Source: CAVTWS01 sp963738445
GTDB taxonomy: Bacteria > Actinomycetota > Acidimicrobiia > Acidimicrobiales > SHLQ01
Assembly (NCBI GenBank): GCA_963738445.1
Contig: CAVTWS010000001.1
Span: 284,201-348,200 of the forward strand
Length of the DNA: 64,000 bases
Direction of reading: 5' to 3'
The notes below the pieces were generated by a model, which worked only from the letters and a program-made list of their open reading frames with translations, searched no databases and was not told where the DNA came from. Of this stretch, positions 42,854-51,279 are shown piece after piece. The position numbers and the translations under genes are program-made. Positions within the stretch are counted from its first letter, which is position 1, and every line of letters starts with the position of its first letter.

Positions 42854-44084
42854 ATGACCGTCACCCAGGATCGAGCAGGCACGTCGCCGGTGAGCATCGA
42901 CTTCGATCCGTTCGACTGCGACAACCACTACTACGAGGCGCTCGACGCCTTCACCCGCCACCTCGACCCGAAGCTGCGGGCCGCGCTGCGTGCAGTGGTG
43001 CGAGATCAACGGCCGCAGGTACCACGTGGTCGGCGGCAGGGTCAGCCACGCGGTGGTCAACCCGACGTTCGACCCGATCGCCAAGGCCGGCGCGATGCAC
43101 GACTACTTCCGCGGCAACCCCGACGAGCAGCAGCCCGTGCGAGTTCCTGCGCGAGCGCGAGCCGATCCGGCCCGAGTACCGCGACCGCGACGCCCGCGTC
43201 GCCAAGCTCGACGAGTTCGGCCTCGAAGCAGTGCTGGCTGTTCCCGACGCTCGGCATCCTCTACGAGGAGCTGCTGAAGCACGACGTCGAGGCCGTCACC
43301 ACGCTGTTCACCGCGTTCAACCGCTGGCTCGACGAGGACTGGGGCTTCGAGCTACCAGGACCGCATCTTCGCCGCGCCGTACATCTCGCTCGGCGACTCG
43401 ACTGGGCGATGCCGCGAGCTCGAGTGGGCGCTCGACCGCGGGCGCCCGGATGATCGTGATGCGGCCGGCGGCGCCGCGCACCGCGACGGGCCAGATGCCC
43501 GCCGAGCGATCCGCGCATTCGACCCGTTCTGGGCCCGCGTCAACGAGGCCGGCATCACCGTCGTCGTGCACGCGGGCGACAGCGGCTACTCCTAGCAACG
43601 GCTACGCGGACGACGGTTTCGCGCGCCGGCGTTCAGCGGCAGGCGGCTGGGCGCCGTCGGTCAAGGCGTTCCACATCGAGCGCGCCGCCTACGACTTCCT
43701 GATCACGCTCGTGTTCGACAAGCTGTTCGAGCGGTTCCCGAACGTGCGGGTCGCGTCGGTCGAGAACGGGTCGGAGTTCCTGCCCGACCTGTTCAAGAAG
43801 CTGCGCTCGACCGATCCAACAAGATGCCCGGCTACTTCACCGAGGATCCGGTCGAGACGTTCAAGCGCAACATCTGGATCAACCCGTTCTGGGAGGACGA
43901 CGTCTACGAGGTCGTCGAGCAGATGGGCGCCGACCGCGTGATCTTCGGCTCCGACTGGCCGCACATCGAGGGCATGCCCGAGCCGCTCGACTACGTGGGT
44001 GAGTTGGGCGGGTTGGACGATGCCGCCCGTCTCCTGGTGCTCCGGGACAACACCCGGGAGCTGACGACTGTCCGACCCGCGTGA
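42854..44084 (+). CDS. Amidohydrolase-2 family metal-dependent hydrolase, heavily frameshifted
   Basis: About 405 residues. DFDPFDCDNHYYEALDAFTRHL holds the metal-binding D-x-H variant; then CEINGRRYHVVGGRVSHAVVNPTFDPIAKAGAM, FLREREPIRPEYRDRDARVAKLDEFGLE, WLFPTLGILYEELLKHDVEAVTTLFTAFNRWLDEDWGFE, RELEWALDRG, FDPFWARVNEAGITVVVHAGDSGY, AFHIERAAYDFLITLVFDKLFERFPNVRVASVENGSEFLPDLFKK and VIFGSDWPHIEG (conserved Asp). Nine or more one-base indels fall at about 42985, 43137, 43227, 43351, 43387, 43412, 43443, 43510 and 43594; most are insertions. All catalytic segments survive, which argues against long-term decay. Related to the enzymes at 6665 and 58370. Confidence 0.75.
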
Positions 44085-44124
44085 CGGCGCAGCCGTCCGT
44101 TCGGCCGGCGTGACGGCGCGGCCG
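44079..44124. repeat. 29-bp-period direct repeat spanning a stop codon
   Basis: GCGTGACGGCGCAGCCG (44079-44095) recurs as GCGTGACGGCGCGGCCG (44108-44124). The first copy contains the amidohydrolase TGA. A third partial copy follows. Confidence 0.7.
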
Positions 44125-44134
44125 GCCTGACGGA

Positions 44135-44320
44135 TCAGGCGTCGGCGCCGACCAACAGCCAGTCGAGGTCGAACGACTCGAAGTCGAACACCACATCGTC
44201 GGCGATGCCCTCGGCGTCGTCGACGAGACCCTTCATGGTCATGACGTCGAACAGGTCGCCGGCGAGGTCATTGCTGGCGTCGTGGTCGGACAGGTAGTTC
44301 AGGAAATCGTTCAGCTTCAT
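44135..44320 (-). CDS. Small acidic peptide, 61 residues, unknown function
   Basis: ATG 44320 has a good ribosome-binding site (GAGAGG, 8-base spacer). Product: MKLNDFLNYLSDHDAS..., very acidic (about 15 Asp/Glu against 2 Lys and no Arg), with two predicted amphipathic helices and a C-terminal aromatic-acidic tail (VVFDFESFDLDWLL). No cysteine, no membrane helix and no recognised family. It stands alone between convergent and upstream genes, with its own operator-like inverted repeat at 44428-44446, so it is probably expressed and regulated on its own. Size and composition would fit a small regulator, anti-activator or peptide precursor; no modifying enzyme or transporter gene is adjacent. 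Confidence 0.6.
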   Translation of the reverse strand: MKLNDFLNYLSDHDASNDLAGDLFDVMTMKGLVDDAEGIADDVVFDFESFDLDWLLVGADA

Positions 44321-44427
44321 CGTGTTGTTCCTCTCGCCCTGCCGCATGTCGGCGGACGGTGGGGTGTGTCCCCGGGGTGGGCGATGCTCAAACCATCGGC
44401 ATCGCTTGTCGACAAGTGATACGTCAC

Positions 44428-44446
44428 GGAACACCGTTCGTGTTCC
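44428..44446. promoter_or_regulatory. Perfect 7-bp inverted repeat upstream of the small-peptide gene
   Basis: GGAACAC, five bases, GTGTTCC. It lies 108 bases upstream of the peptide start (44320), within a locally AT-richer stretch that also contains a CTTGTCGACAAG palindrome (44405-44416). Operator-like; the regulator is unknown. Confidence 0.5.
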
Positions 44447-44519
44447 ACTTATCAGCGTGACATGTGGCACCGGCACCAGATTTGACGGCCGATTCGACGT
44501 GGGGCGAGCGATTTCGTCG

Positions 44520-45227
44520 TCAGGAAGCCGTGCGAAGGTCGGATACGAAGGATCGAATCGCTGCCGCCACCGCGGTTGGTTGCCGGGCGTGGACGGCGTG
44601 TCCGGCCTCCGGGACGATGACGGTCGACCGTACATCGATCCGCTTCTCGAAGACCTGGGCGGATCCGAGGAACCGCTTGTCCCGCTCGCCCACGATCACC
44701 AGGGCCGGCGCGGCGATGTCGGCCAGGTGGTCGATCACCCACGAGTCGTGGTGCTTGGAGATCTCCTCCTGGCCGGGTGGTCCGCCGAGCTCGGCCGCCG
44801 ATCGGTCGACCGACTCGTTCCACTGGGCCATGGCGTCCGGGTTGCGGAAACCGGGCCCAGCGCCGACGAGCACGAGGCCAGCCACGTCGCCGGGGTGTCG
44901 GAGGGTGTGGGCCAGTGACAGGTAGCCGCCAAGGGAGTGACCGACCAGCACGACCGGCGCCCCGGCTTCGCCGATGACCACGGCGAGGTCGAAGAGGGCG
45001 TGGTCCCGGGTGTAGGCGCCCGGCGGCGGCACCGCCGATCGGCCGTGGCCTCGGAGGTCCCACGCGAGGCACCGGTGGTCGACGGCGAGGTCGTCCAGGA
45101 CGCCGTCCCACACGGCGTCGGTGTCCGCCCACCCGTGGGTGAACACGAGCGGCGGGGATCCGGCGCCGCGTTGCACGACGTGCAGGGCCACCGGTTCCAC
45201 CGGGAGCGTCGCCGGTGGCCCGCTCAC
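44520..45227 (-). CDS. Alpha/beta-hydrolase fold protein
   Basis: 235 residues from GTG 45227, overlapping the cytochrome stop by 4 bases. Oxyanion HG motif in LVFTHGWADTDAVWDGVLDDL, DLRGHGRSAVPPPGAYT, nucleophile elbow VVLVGHSLGGYLSLA (Ser about residue 101), acid in LVIVGERDKRF and catalytic His in VPEAGHAVHARQP. Typical of esterases, C-C hydrolases or enol-lactonases; it could serve ring-cleavage product hydrolysis given the context, but the substrate is unknown. Intact, apparently cotranscribed with the cytochrome c gene. Confidence 0.85.
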   Translation of the reverse strand: MSGPPATLPVEPVALHVVQRGAGSPPLVFTHGWADTDAVWDGVLDDLAVDHRCLAWDLRGHGRSAVPPPGAYTRDHALFDLAVVIGEAGAPVVLVGHSLGGYLSLAHTLRHPGDVAGLVLVGAGPGFRNPDAMAQWNESVDRSAAELGGPPGQEEISKHHDSWVIDHLADIAAPALVIVGERDKRFLGSAQVFEKRIDVRSTVIVPEAGHAVHARQPTAVAAAIRSFVSDLRTAS

Positions 45228-45601
45228 GCGCTCAGGCTTTCGATCCAGGCGATGAGATCGGCGAGCTGCTCGGCCGATGGGTTCGTGGCCGGCATGGGCG
45301 CGGTGAATCCGGGCACGATCTGGGCTTGAGGGTCGAGGATCGAGCGTTGCAGATACGCGGTGTCGACGACGGCGGTGGTGCCATCCGCCAGCTCCACGGT
45401 GGTGCCGATGATGTCCGCGAGCACCGGGCCGAAGCCGCCCTGGCCTTCGGGGCCGTGGCACGAGGCGCAGCCGAGCTCGGCGGCGAGGGCGGCGCCCCGG
45501 CCCTCGGGTGTGTCGGGCGTGTCGTCGCCTCCGCACCCCGGGACGGTGAGCAGGAGAATGGAGGCGACGGCGGCCGCGCCGCCGCGATGTCGAAGACTCA
45601 T
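45224..45601 (-). CDS. c-type cytochrome, probable lipoprotein
   Basis: 125 residues from ATG 45601. N-terminal signal MSLRHRGGAAAVASILLLTVPGC with a lipobox-like LTVPGC, giving membrane anchoring at Cys 23, then an acidic linker and a single heme-binding motif CASCH (about residue 50). A conserved Met ligand candidate occurs in FTAPMPATNPS, and the tail AEQLADLIAWIESLS is the usual last cytochrome helix. It resembles the cytochrome c domain fused to or near cytochrome oxidase subunit II; the electron partner is unknown. Its start overlaps the stop of the damaged membrane-protein gene (ATGA), so the genes form an operon. Confidence 0.85.
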   Translation of the reverse strand: MSLRHRGGAAAVASILLLTVPGCGGDDTPDTPEGRGAALAAELGCASCHGPEGQGGFGPVLADIIGTTVELADGTTAVVDTAYLQRSILDPQAQIVPGFTAPMPATNPSAEQLADLIAWIESLSA

Positions 45602-46079
45602 ACCCGAGTTTCTAGCGCGCGCCGATTCGCGGAGCGCCGCTTCGTCATGGGCGTCCCGAAGCGCCACTTTGTCAACGGCCCAGAGCTTGAGGTGGGTGCG
45701 GAAGGCGAGGAGCACGAGCACGGCCAGGTTGCCGGTGAGCACGGCGGGCACGCCCACCAGAAGATCTCGGTCCCCGCCGTCATCACGATCACGTTCATGA
45801 TGACGTAGCCGATGCGCACCTCGGTCGGCCCGATCCCGAAGAAGGCGATCTGGAATTGGTTCGTCGCCGCGAACGACAGGAACGACAGCGCCATCGTGGC
45901 GCAGGTGACGAGCGGGGACCACACGAGCGTGAGCAGTGTGAGTTGCCACGATCTGACGCACCGCGGAACAGGCCGACCCCACGGTCGATCAACTTCCGTT
46001 CCCGCGGTCCGAGGATGGATTGACCGTGATTCTTGTCCCCGCCGAATGCCTCTGCCACCCGTGACCATCGGCCCACCAT
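45598..46079 (-). pseudogene. CDP-alcohol phosphatidyltransferase-like protein lacking its catalytic core
   Basis: ATG 46079 gives MVGRWSRVAEAFGGDKNHGQSILGPRERKLIDRG, resembling the cytoplasmic N-terminus of CDP-alcohol phosphatidyltransferase-like proteins. The sequence then shifts frame to SWQLTLLTLVWSPLVTCATMALSFLSFAATNQFQIAFFGIGPTEVRIGYVIMNVIVMTAGTEIFWWA, the C-terminal membrane helices of the same family, and shifts again (LTGNLAVLVLLAFRTHLKLWAVDKVAL). The D-G-x2-A-R-x8-G-x3-D catalytic motif that should lie between the first helix and FLSFAATN is missing, so about 80 residues are deleted. No phosphatidyltransferase activity is expected. The family call is from remembered sequence style and is moderate. 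Confidence 0.5.
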
Positions 46080-46125
46080 GGGCAGGCATGAGAGGCCGTC
46101 GGGCGCGGACGGGGGTGAGGCCCGT

Positions 46126-46171
46126 CAGGCGGCGGTGAGCGCCCGGGTCAGGCTGCGGTAAGCGCTCGGGT
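46126..46171 (-). repeat. 23-bp imperfect tandem repeat spanning a stop codon
   Basis: CAGGCGGCGGTGAGCGCCCG (46126 on) and CAGGCTGCGGTAAGCGCTCG (46149 on) are adjacent 23-base units with about four differences. Each encodes TRALTAA-stop on the minus strand, so the C-terminus and stop of the methyltransferase gene are duplicated. Confidence 0.75.
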
Positions 46172-46839
46172 CACGGTGTCGTCGAGGGTCGCCCCGTGGG
46201 GCACGACGCAGAGCAGCTCGTTGCGATCGACCGACAGGAGCTCGTCGTACCCCTGCGGCATCAGCTCGGCGACGAGTTCGTGGTGACGGTCGCCCAGCAC
46301 GGGGAGCTCGGGTCGAGCCCGGTGATGACACCGAGCCCGGTGGGTGCGACATCGAGCGTCTTGATCCGCAGGTCGGGTCGGGCCGACCGCAGGGCCGGGA
46401 TCGCCTTCCACACGTCGCCGCTCCAGACGACTGTCGTGCGCTCGCGGGACGAGGTCACGGCGTCGATCGGTAGGCAGTCGTGGACGAGGATCACGGACTC
46501 GGCCGTGCACCGGGCCTCGACGGCGGCGATGTCGCGGAGCACCTGCTCGAACAGGTGGAGGCCGTCGATGAACACGAGGTCGATCGGGGAGCCGCACAAC
46601 GCCCGATCCACCGCGCCCGACGCGAACGCCTGGTCCGAGGTGCTGGCCAGGATCGTCGTGTGCGGCGGCGTGTCGAGCCGGAGGTCGGGGCACGGGTCGA
46701 TGCCGATGCACCGGGTCGTCGCCGACGCGAGCGACAGCGAGTGACCCTGATGGACGCCGATCTCGACGTAGACGCGAGGGCTCAACCGGCGGTGCAGGGC
46801 GGCGAGGGCCTCGTAGTAGGTCGGTCGGGTGTCGGTCAT
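46148..46839 (-). CDS. Class I SAM-dependent methyltransferase (Methyltransf_24 type), one frameshift
   Basis: About 230 residues from ATG 46839. MTDTRPTYYEALAALHRRLSPRVYVEIGVHQGHSLSLA carries the GxxxG SAM motif (E-I-G-V-H-Q-G-x-S). CIGIDPCPDL follows as motif II, then PIDLVFIDGLHLFEQVLRDIAAVEARC with the FIDGLH motif, and VILVHDCLP. A single-base indel near 46305-46320 moves the C-terminal part (HHELVAELMPQGYDELLSVDRNELLCVVPHGATLDDTVTRALTAA) into another frame. The subfamily methylates sugars or small metabolites; the substrate is unknown. The last codons are duplicated downstream. Confidence 0.75.
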
Positions 46840-46857
46840 CGGGCGACAGGTTACGGC

Positions 46858-47707
46858 TCAGCGGCGAGAGTCGGTGGCGCTCGCCGGCCCCTCGGCCCGG
46901 GTGGCCCAGAAGGCGATGGCGGCAGCGGAGGCCACGTTCAACGAGTCGACGGCGCGGCTCATGGGTATGGCGACGCGGTGGTCCGCGATGTCGAGCGCGC
47001 CGGAGGTGAGCCCGGCGCCTTCCGCGCCGAGCATCAGCGCGAGCCGTTCGCATCGGAGCCAGCGGGGATCGTCGAGCGACGTGTCGCCGCCGGGGGTCAG
47101 CGCCGCGAGCTCGAACCCGCGCCGCGAGAGCGCAGCTGCGGCTGAAGGAAGGTCCGGGGTGGCCACCCAGGGCAGGTCGAGCGCTGTCCCGACCGAGACC
47201 CGTATCGAGCGTCGGCTCCACGGGTCGCCGCACCCGGGACCGACGACGATGCCATCCACGCCGAGCGCGGTGGCGGCTCGGAACAGCACCCCGAGGTTCT
47301 CGAGGTCGGTCACCCCTTCGATGATGGCCAGCCGCCTCGCCGACCGGGCGAGCTCGACCAGGGTGGGGGGTGTCGGCGGCATTGACGACGGCGATGGCGC
47401 CTCGGTGAAGGCGGAAGCCGACGGCGGCATCGAGCACGGTCGGGGTCACTTCCAGCACCGTGGCCGCACCGCCCGAACGGGTGTGGAGCAGGTCAAGCTG
47501 CGGCTCGAGTTTGGCCAGCGTGGAAGCCGTGCCGACCACCAGTTCGACCGGGTGACCCGACTCGATCACCCGGGCCACGGTGAGGGGGCTCTCGACCACC
47601 ACTCGGCCCGCATCGCGGACTGCCCGTTCGGCGGACCGGATGCCCCGAACCGGATCCAGGCGGGGGTCGGAAGGATCCGGGACCTGGCGGTGTTTGATCA
47701 GAGGCAT
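46858..47707 (-). CDS. TrmH/SpoU-family RNA methyltransferase, one frameshift
   Basis: About 280 residues from ATG 47707 (MPLIKHRQVPDPSDPRLDPVRGIR). The N-terminal substrate-binding domain (RVVVESPLTVARVIESGHPVELVVG, GAIAVVNAADTPHP) and the SPOUT knot domain (ARRLAIIEGVTDLENLGVLFRAATALGVDGIVVGPGCGDPWSRRSIRVSVG; GAEGAGL; IPMSRAVDSLNVASAAAIA) are in different frames joined near 47370 by a one-base indel in a run of C/G. It carries the three SpoU motifs (N-x-G-x2-R, the GEGAGL-like turn, and S-L-N-V) and would 2'-O-methylate rRNA or tRNA. It is divergent from the sigma-factor gene at 47806. Confidence 0.82.
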
Positions 47708-47805
47708 CGCTGGCAAGTGTTGCATCCGAAACCACAGTCCACGACGTAGTACCCGGTGACGATCCGATCATCAGAAGATCGGGCTGGGACACGAAAGGCC
47801 TCCCG

Positions 47806-48633
47806 ATGTCGACAAGCCTCCAAGCCCTACTGGACTCCACCCGTGACTGGCCGCTCCTCGACGCCGCCGGTGAGCGGGTACTGGCGCAGCGCATCGAGCA
47901 GGGCCGTGAGGCCAAAGCCGCCATCGATGACGGTGTGGACGATCCGGAGTTGCCGACGTTGGTGGCGGACGGCGAGGCGGCCCGCCACGCGTTCGTGATG
48001 AGCAACCTGCGTCTCGTGGTGACCTTCGCTCGCCGGGTGCCGCCGCCGCCGGGCATGGACATCGACGACCTCGTCCAGGACGGCATCGTCGGCCTCGATC
48101 ATGCCGTCGAGAAGTTCGACTGGCGGCGGGGGTACAAGTTCTCGACGTACGCCACGTGGTGGATCCGTCAAGCCATCTCCCGGGCCGCCGACGAACGGGG
48201 CACCTTGATCCGGATCCCCACGGATCGGGCCTCGAACCTGCGGGCCACGCTGCGCCAGGTCGACGGCGACGCCGATCAGCTCGACGACACGCTGGGGCGG
48301 CTGTATTGGCTGGCGCACCCGGTCTCGCTCGACCAACCCGCCGGGTCGGATGACCGGTCTGCCAGCCTGGCCGACTTCCAGACGGGCGACGTCGACCCGG
48401 TCGACCAGATCGTGGTCGGTCAGACGATGTCCGATCTGAGCGCCGCCATCGCCCGGCTCGACCCTCTGCAGCGGTCGGCGGTCATCCTGCGCTTCGGTAT
48501 CGACGGCTCCGGGCACCGCACCTACGACGAGGTCGGCCGTGAGCTCGACATGGGGGGCGAGTCCGCTCGACGCCTGGTGCGCCGGGCCATCCGTCGCCTC
48601 CACGACGAGCTCGCATCGACCGACGCCGCCTGA
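47806..48633 (+). CDS. Sigma-70 family RNA polymerase sigma factor (group 2/3)
   Basis: 275 residues, intact, ATG 47806 (MSTSLQALLDSTRDWPLLDAAGERVLAQRIEQG, region 1.2). Region 2 is HAFVMSNLRLVVTFARRVPPPPGMDIDDLVQDGIVGLDHAVEKFDWRRGYKFSTYATWWIRQAISRA, with the DLVQDG and YKFSTYATWWIRQAI signatures of primary-like sigmas. Region 3 contains IRIPTDRASNL. Region 4 (RLDPLQRSAVILRFGIDGSGHRTYDEVGRELDMGGESARRLVRRAIRRLHDEL) is complete. It is shorter than RpoD and lacks region 1.1, fitting an alternative SigB/HrdB-like factor. No anti-sigma gene is adjacent. The 98-base upstream gap is shared with the RNA methyltransferase gene. Confidence 0.9.
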   Translation: MSTSLQALLDSTRDWPLLDAAGERVLAQRIEQGREAKAAIDDGVDDPELPTLVADGEAARHAFVMSNLRLVVTFARRVPPPPGMDIDDLVQDGIVGLDHAVEKFDWRRGYKFSTYATWWIRQAISRAADERGTLIRIPTDRASNLRATLRQVDGDADQLDDTLGRLYWLAHPVSLDQPAGSDDRSASLADFQTGDVDPVDQIVVGQTMSDLSAAIARLDPLQRSAVILRFGIDGSGHRTYDEVGRELDMGGESARRLVRRAIRRLHDELASTDAA

Positions 48634-48683
48634 GGGGCGACCCAATCTCAAGCGTGTCGCAAGGGGGAAATGGGCGAAATCTC

Positions 48684-49851
48684 TCAGGCGGTGAGGATGG
48701 TTACGCAGGCGTTGGCGCCGCGGCCGACGACGTGGGCGAGCGCGGTGCGGGCGCCGTCGACCTGGCGGGGACCGGCGTCGCCCCGGAGCTGGCGGACCAG
48801 CTCGACGACCTGGCCGAGCGCTGACGCCCCGAGGGGTTCGCCTTTGGCGATGAGGCCGCCGGAGGGGTTGACCGGCCGGCGGCCACTGAGCTCGGCGGCG
48901 CCGTCGGCCAGGACGGCGGCCTGATCGCCGGGCGCGCAGAGCCCCAGCTCGACCCAACCGATGAGCTCGCGGGCGGCGTCGGTGTCCTGGCACTCGACGA
49001 CGTCGAGGTCGTCGGGACCGAGTCCGGCCGCGGCGTAGGCGTCGGTGGCGGCGAGCGTGGTCGGCGGGGTGATGTCGGTGTCGTCGATGCCGGACAGGGG
49101 TGTGGCCTCGCCCAGCACGGAGCCGGGGTCGGTGCGAGCGGAGGCACGCTGCGGCCAGTCGAATCGGCCGGCGGGCGCGGTTCGCCGTGCCGGCCGGGCC
49201 ACCTCGGCGGAGCACGACCGCGGCCGCGCCCTCGTTGGGGGTGCACAGCATCCACAGGCGGAGCGGGTCACACACCATCCGTGAAGCCAGTACCGCTTCG
49301 GCGGTCACGGCGGATTGGTACATGGCGTCGGGGTTGAGGCTGCCGTGCCGGCGGTTCTTGACCACGACCTGGGCCAGGTGCTCGGGGGTGAGCTGGTGGT
49401 CGTGGAGCAGACGCTGGGCTCGGAGGGCGAAGTAGGCGGGGGCCGAGGTCAGCCCGGCCTGTTCCTGCCAAGGGGCGAAGAACGACGACCGGATCATGCC
49501 CCTGGGCATCTTCTCGACGCCGAACACGAGGACGGTGTCGTACTGCCCTGCGGCGATGGCGCCGGCGGCGAGCTGGAGGGCGGCCCCGCCGCTGGCGCAG
49601 CCCGCCTCGACGTTGACGATCGGTGGCCCGGTGAGGGCGAGGGCGCCCAGCACCTTGTGTCCTGAGGCCACGCCGCCGTAGACCGAAGCCCCGAACGCAG
49701 CCTGGAACGGCTCCCGCTGCCCGGCCAGTCCGGCGTCGGCCAGTGCGTCCCGCACCGCCGCGACGCCCATCTCCGTGGCGCCCCGGTCGTCGAAGCGTCC
49801 GAAGGGGTGGATGCCGATGCCGGCGATCTCGACCGGATAGGTGCCGCTCAT
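48684..49851 (-). CDS. Thiolase-family acyl-CoA acyltransferase (SCP-x-like), one frameshift
   Basis: About 388 residues from ATG 49851. VEIAGIGIHPFGRFDDRGATEMGVAAVRDALADAGL is the family start; the nucleophile lies in PIVNVEAGCASGGAALQLAAGAI, and VLVFGVEKMPRG, VKNRRHGSLNPDAMYQ and MLCTPNEGAAAVVL follow. A one-base indel near 49170-49190 shifts to the C-terminal frame with LDVVECQDTDAARELIGWVELGLC, VNPSGGLIAKGEPLGASALGQ and NACVTIL (second Cys). Where classical thiolases have G-H-P, this one has G-E-P, and the H-D-A-F position is Q-D-T-D; this variant recurs in actinobacterial thiolase-like subfamilies, so it is probably genuine. It overlaps the OB-fold partner gene by 4 bases. Confidence 0.82.
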
Positions 49852-50279
49852 CGCCCGGTCGAATCGGTCGGGTCGGCGGGAGCGAACGCCCAGGTCGTGA
49901 CGGCGGTGTCGTCGTCGCCGAGGGGGTCGGCGACGAGCACCATCGCCTGGCCTTCGTGGAGCCGCGACGGGTCCGGCTCCGTGAGTCGTGTGACGACCCG
50001 GAGTCCGCAACCGTCGCCGAGCTCGACCACGCCGAACCCGAACGGCACCGGTCCGGTGTAGCCGGGGGGCGGTGCGGCGACCGCGGTCCACAACCACAAG
50101 GTGCCGTGGCGGGGCAGCTCGATCGCTTCGATGTCGGCGGTCCCCGTGTACGGGCACGTGTCGAGCAGGGGGAAGTGGGTGAGCCCGGTGGAGGCGGATC
50201 GGCCGCCGATCAGCACGGGCGCATCGCCGTTGACCCGGAACAGATCAGGGGCGATCGAAGGCGACGGTGTGGCGGGCAT
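49848..50279 (-). CDS. DUF35-like OB-fold protein with degenerate zinc ribbon (thiolase partner)
   Basis: 143 residues from ATG 50279. The N-terminal ribbon region reads GRSASTGLTHFPLLDTCPYTG: only one of the four usual cysteines remains, so zinc is probably not bound. The OB fold follows (GTLWLWTAVAAPPPGYTGPVPFGFGVVELGDGCGLRVVTRL...GQAMVLVADPLG). It lies immediately upstream of and overlaps the thiolase gene (ATGA at 49848-49851), the standard pairing in which this protein forms a complex with the thiolase. Intact. Confidence 0.8.
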   Translation of the reverse strand: MPATPSPSIAPDLFRVNGDAPVLIGGRSASTGLTHFPLLDTCPYTGTADIEAIELPRHGTLWLWTAVAAPPPGYTGPVPFGFGVVELGDGCGLRVVTRLTEPDPSRLHEGQAMVLVADPLGDDDTAVTTWAFAPADPTDSTGR

Positions 50280-50289
50280 GGGGGCCAGC

Positions 50290-51279
50290 CTAGTTTTGGT
50301 CACCGGCGGGACCGTCGAGCAGGACGAGGTCGGCGAGCAGACCCCGATGGTCGCTGCCGGCCAGGCCGATGACCTCGATGTCGGACACCCCCCAGTCGTC
50401 GGTGACGACGACGTGGTCGAGCTGGATCGTGGCGGCGATCACCGGGCCGTCCCGGTAGGTCGTTCCCCATCCCGAGCCGGCCCGATTCCACGCATCGTCG
50501 GGTTCGCCGGCGAGCAGGGCCCGGAAGTCCTGATGGTCGGGGGTGGCGTTGAAGTCGCCGGCGAGCAGGATCGGGCGGGTGCTGGCCAGCAACCAGCTGC
50601 GCATGTCGTCGAGCTCCTGCTCCCAGATGCTGTGCCGGAACCGGTTCGTCGGCGCCGGCGTGTGGACGTTGACGATCTCGACCTCCCCCGCCGGCGTCTC
50701 GACGACGGTGCGGATGAGCGGCCAGCCGTCGACGCCATCGACCGTCGAGGACGCCACGGGGAACCGGGACAGCAACGCGTACCCGTGAACGAAGGGCAGT
50801 GGGTTGTACACCCGGTGGGGGTACCTGCCGTCGAGGGGGAGTGCTCGAAGCGTGGTGGCGTGTTCGGGCGTGATCTCCTGCAGCAGGATGACGTCGGGGT
50901 CCCGGGAGGCGAGGTCCTCCACGAGGCCACCGAGGTCGGGGTTCGACGCCAGCACGTTGGAGGTCATCAATCGGATGGCTACGCCGTCGTCGGCGTGGGC
51001 CCTGTCGCGGCCGTCGAACAGCGGTGCCTGGGTCGAGGTCAGCAGGAGCGACAGGCCGAGCGCGACCGCCGACAGCGCCGGTCGGCGGAGGGCCACGGCC
51101 GCAGCCCCCGCACCACCGACGGCGAATCGGGCCATGGGCATGATCGCCGCGAGCATGGCGGTCCGGTGATCTCGGGTCTCGAAGGTGCGGGCGATGAACG
51201 AGCTGGCACCGATCCCGAGGATGCCCCAGCACGTCAACCCGGCGACCCGGCGAGCGAGCCGCGACGACTGGGGGCACAT
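50290..51279 (-). CDS. Endonuclease/exonuclease/phosphatase-family membrane protein
   Basis: 329 residues from ATG 51279. The first about 80 residues contain hydrophobic helices (VAGLTCWGILGIGASSFIA, FAVGGAGAAAVALRRPALSAVALGLSLLLTS), placing the catalytic domain outside or at the membrane. EEP motifs: IRLMTSNVLASNPD (Asn), VILLQEIT (Glu, Mg ligand), LLAGDFNATPD (D-x-N), QLDHVVV and GSDHRGLLADL (catalytic D-H). Relatives cleave phosphodiesters in nucleic acids or phospholipids; the substrate is unknown. It begins directly at the end of the aldo/keto reductase gene. Intact. Confidence 0.82.
   Translation of the reverse strand: MCPQSSRLARRVAGLTCWGILGIGASSFIARTFETRDHRTAMLAAIMPMARFAVGGAGAAAVALRRPALSAVALGLSLLLTSTQAPLFDGRDRAHADDGVAIRLMTSNVLASNPDLGGLVEDLASRDPDVILLQEITPEHATTLRALPLDGRYPHRVYNPLPFVHGYALLSRFPVASSTVDGVDGWPLIRTVVETPAGEVEIVNVHTPAPTNRFRHSIWEQELDDMRSWLLASTRPILLAGDFNATPDHQDFRALLAGEPDDAWNRAGSGWGTTYRDGPVIAATIQLDHVVVTDDWGVSDIEVIGLAGSDHRGLLADLVLLDGPAGDQN

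Noticed and set aside
42854..44084. Programmed ribosomal frameshifting
   Set aside because: Nine or more shifts of both signs in one gene, without slippery heptamers or consistent direction, cannot be programmed recoding.
44135..44320. RiPP or lanthipeptide precursor
   Set aside because: No Cys, few Ser/Thr in the tail and no modification enzyme or transporter gene within the neighbourhood.
48655..48685. Possible fifth AAATTT-type element (GAAATGGGCGAAATCTCTCAG)
   Set aside because: Resembles one arm only; no matching second arm and no AAATTT core.
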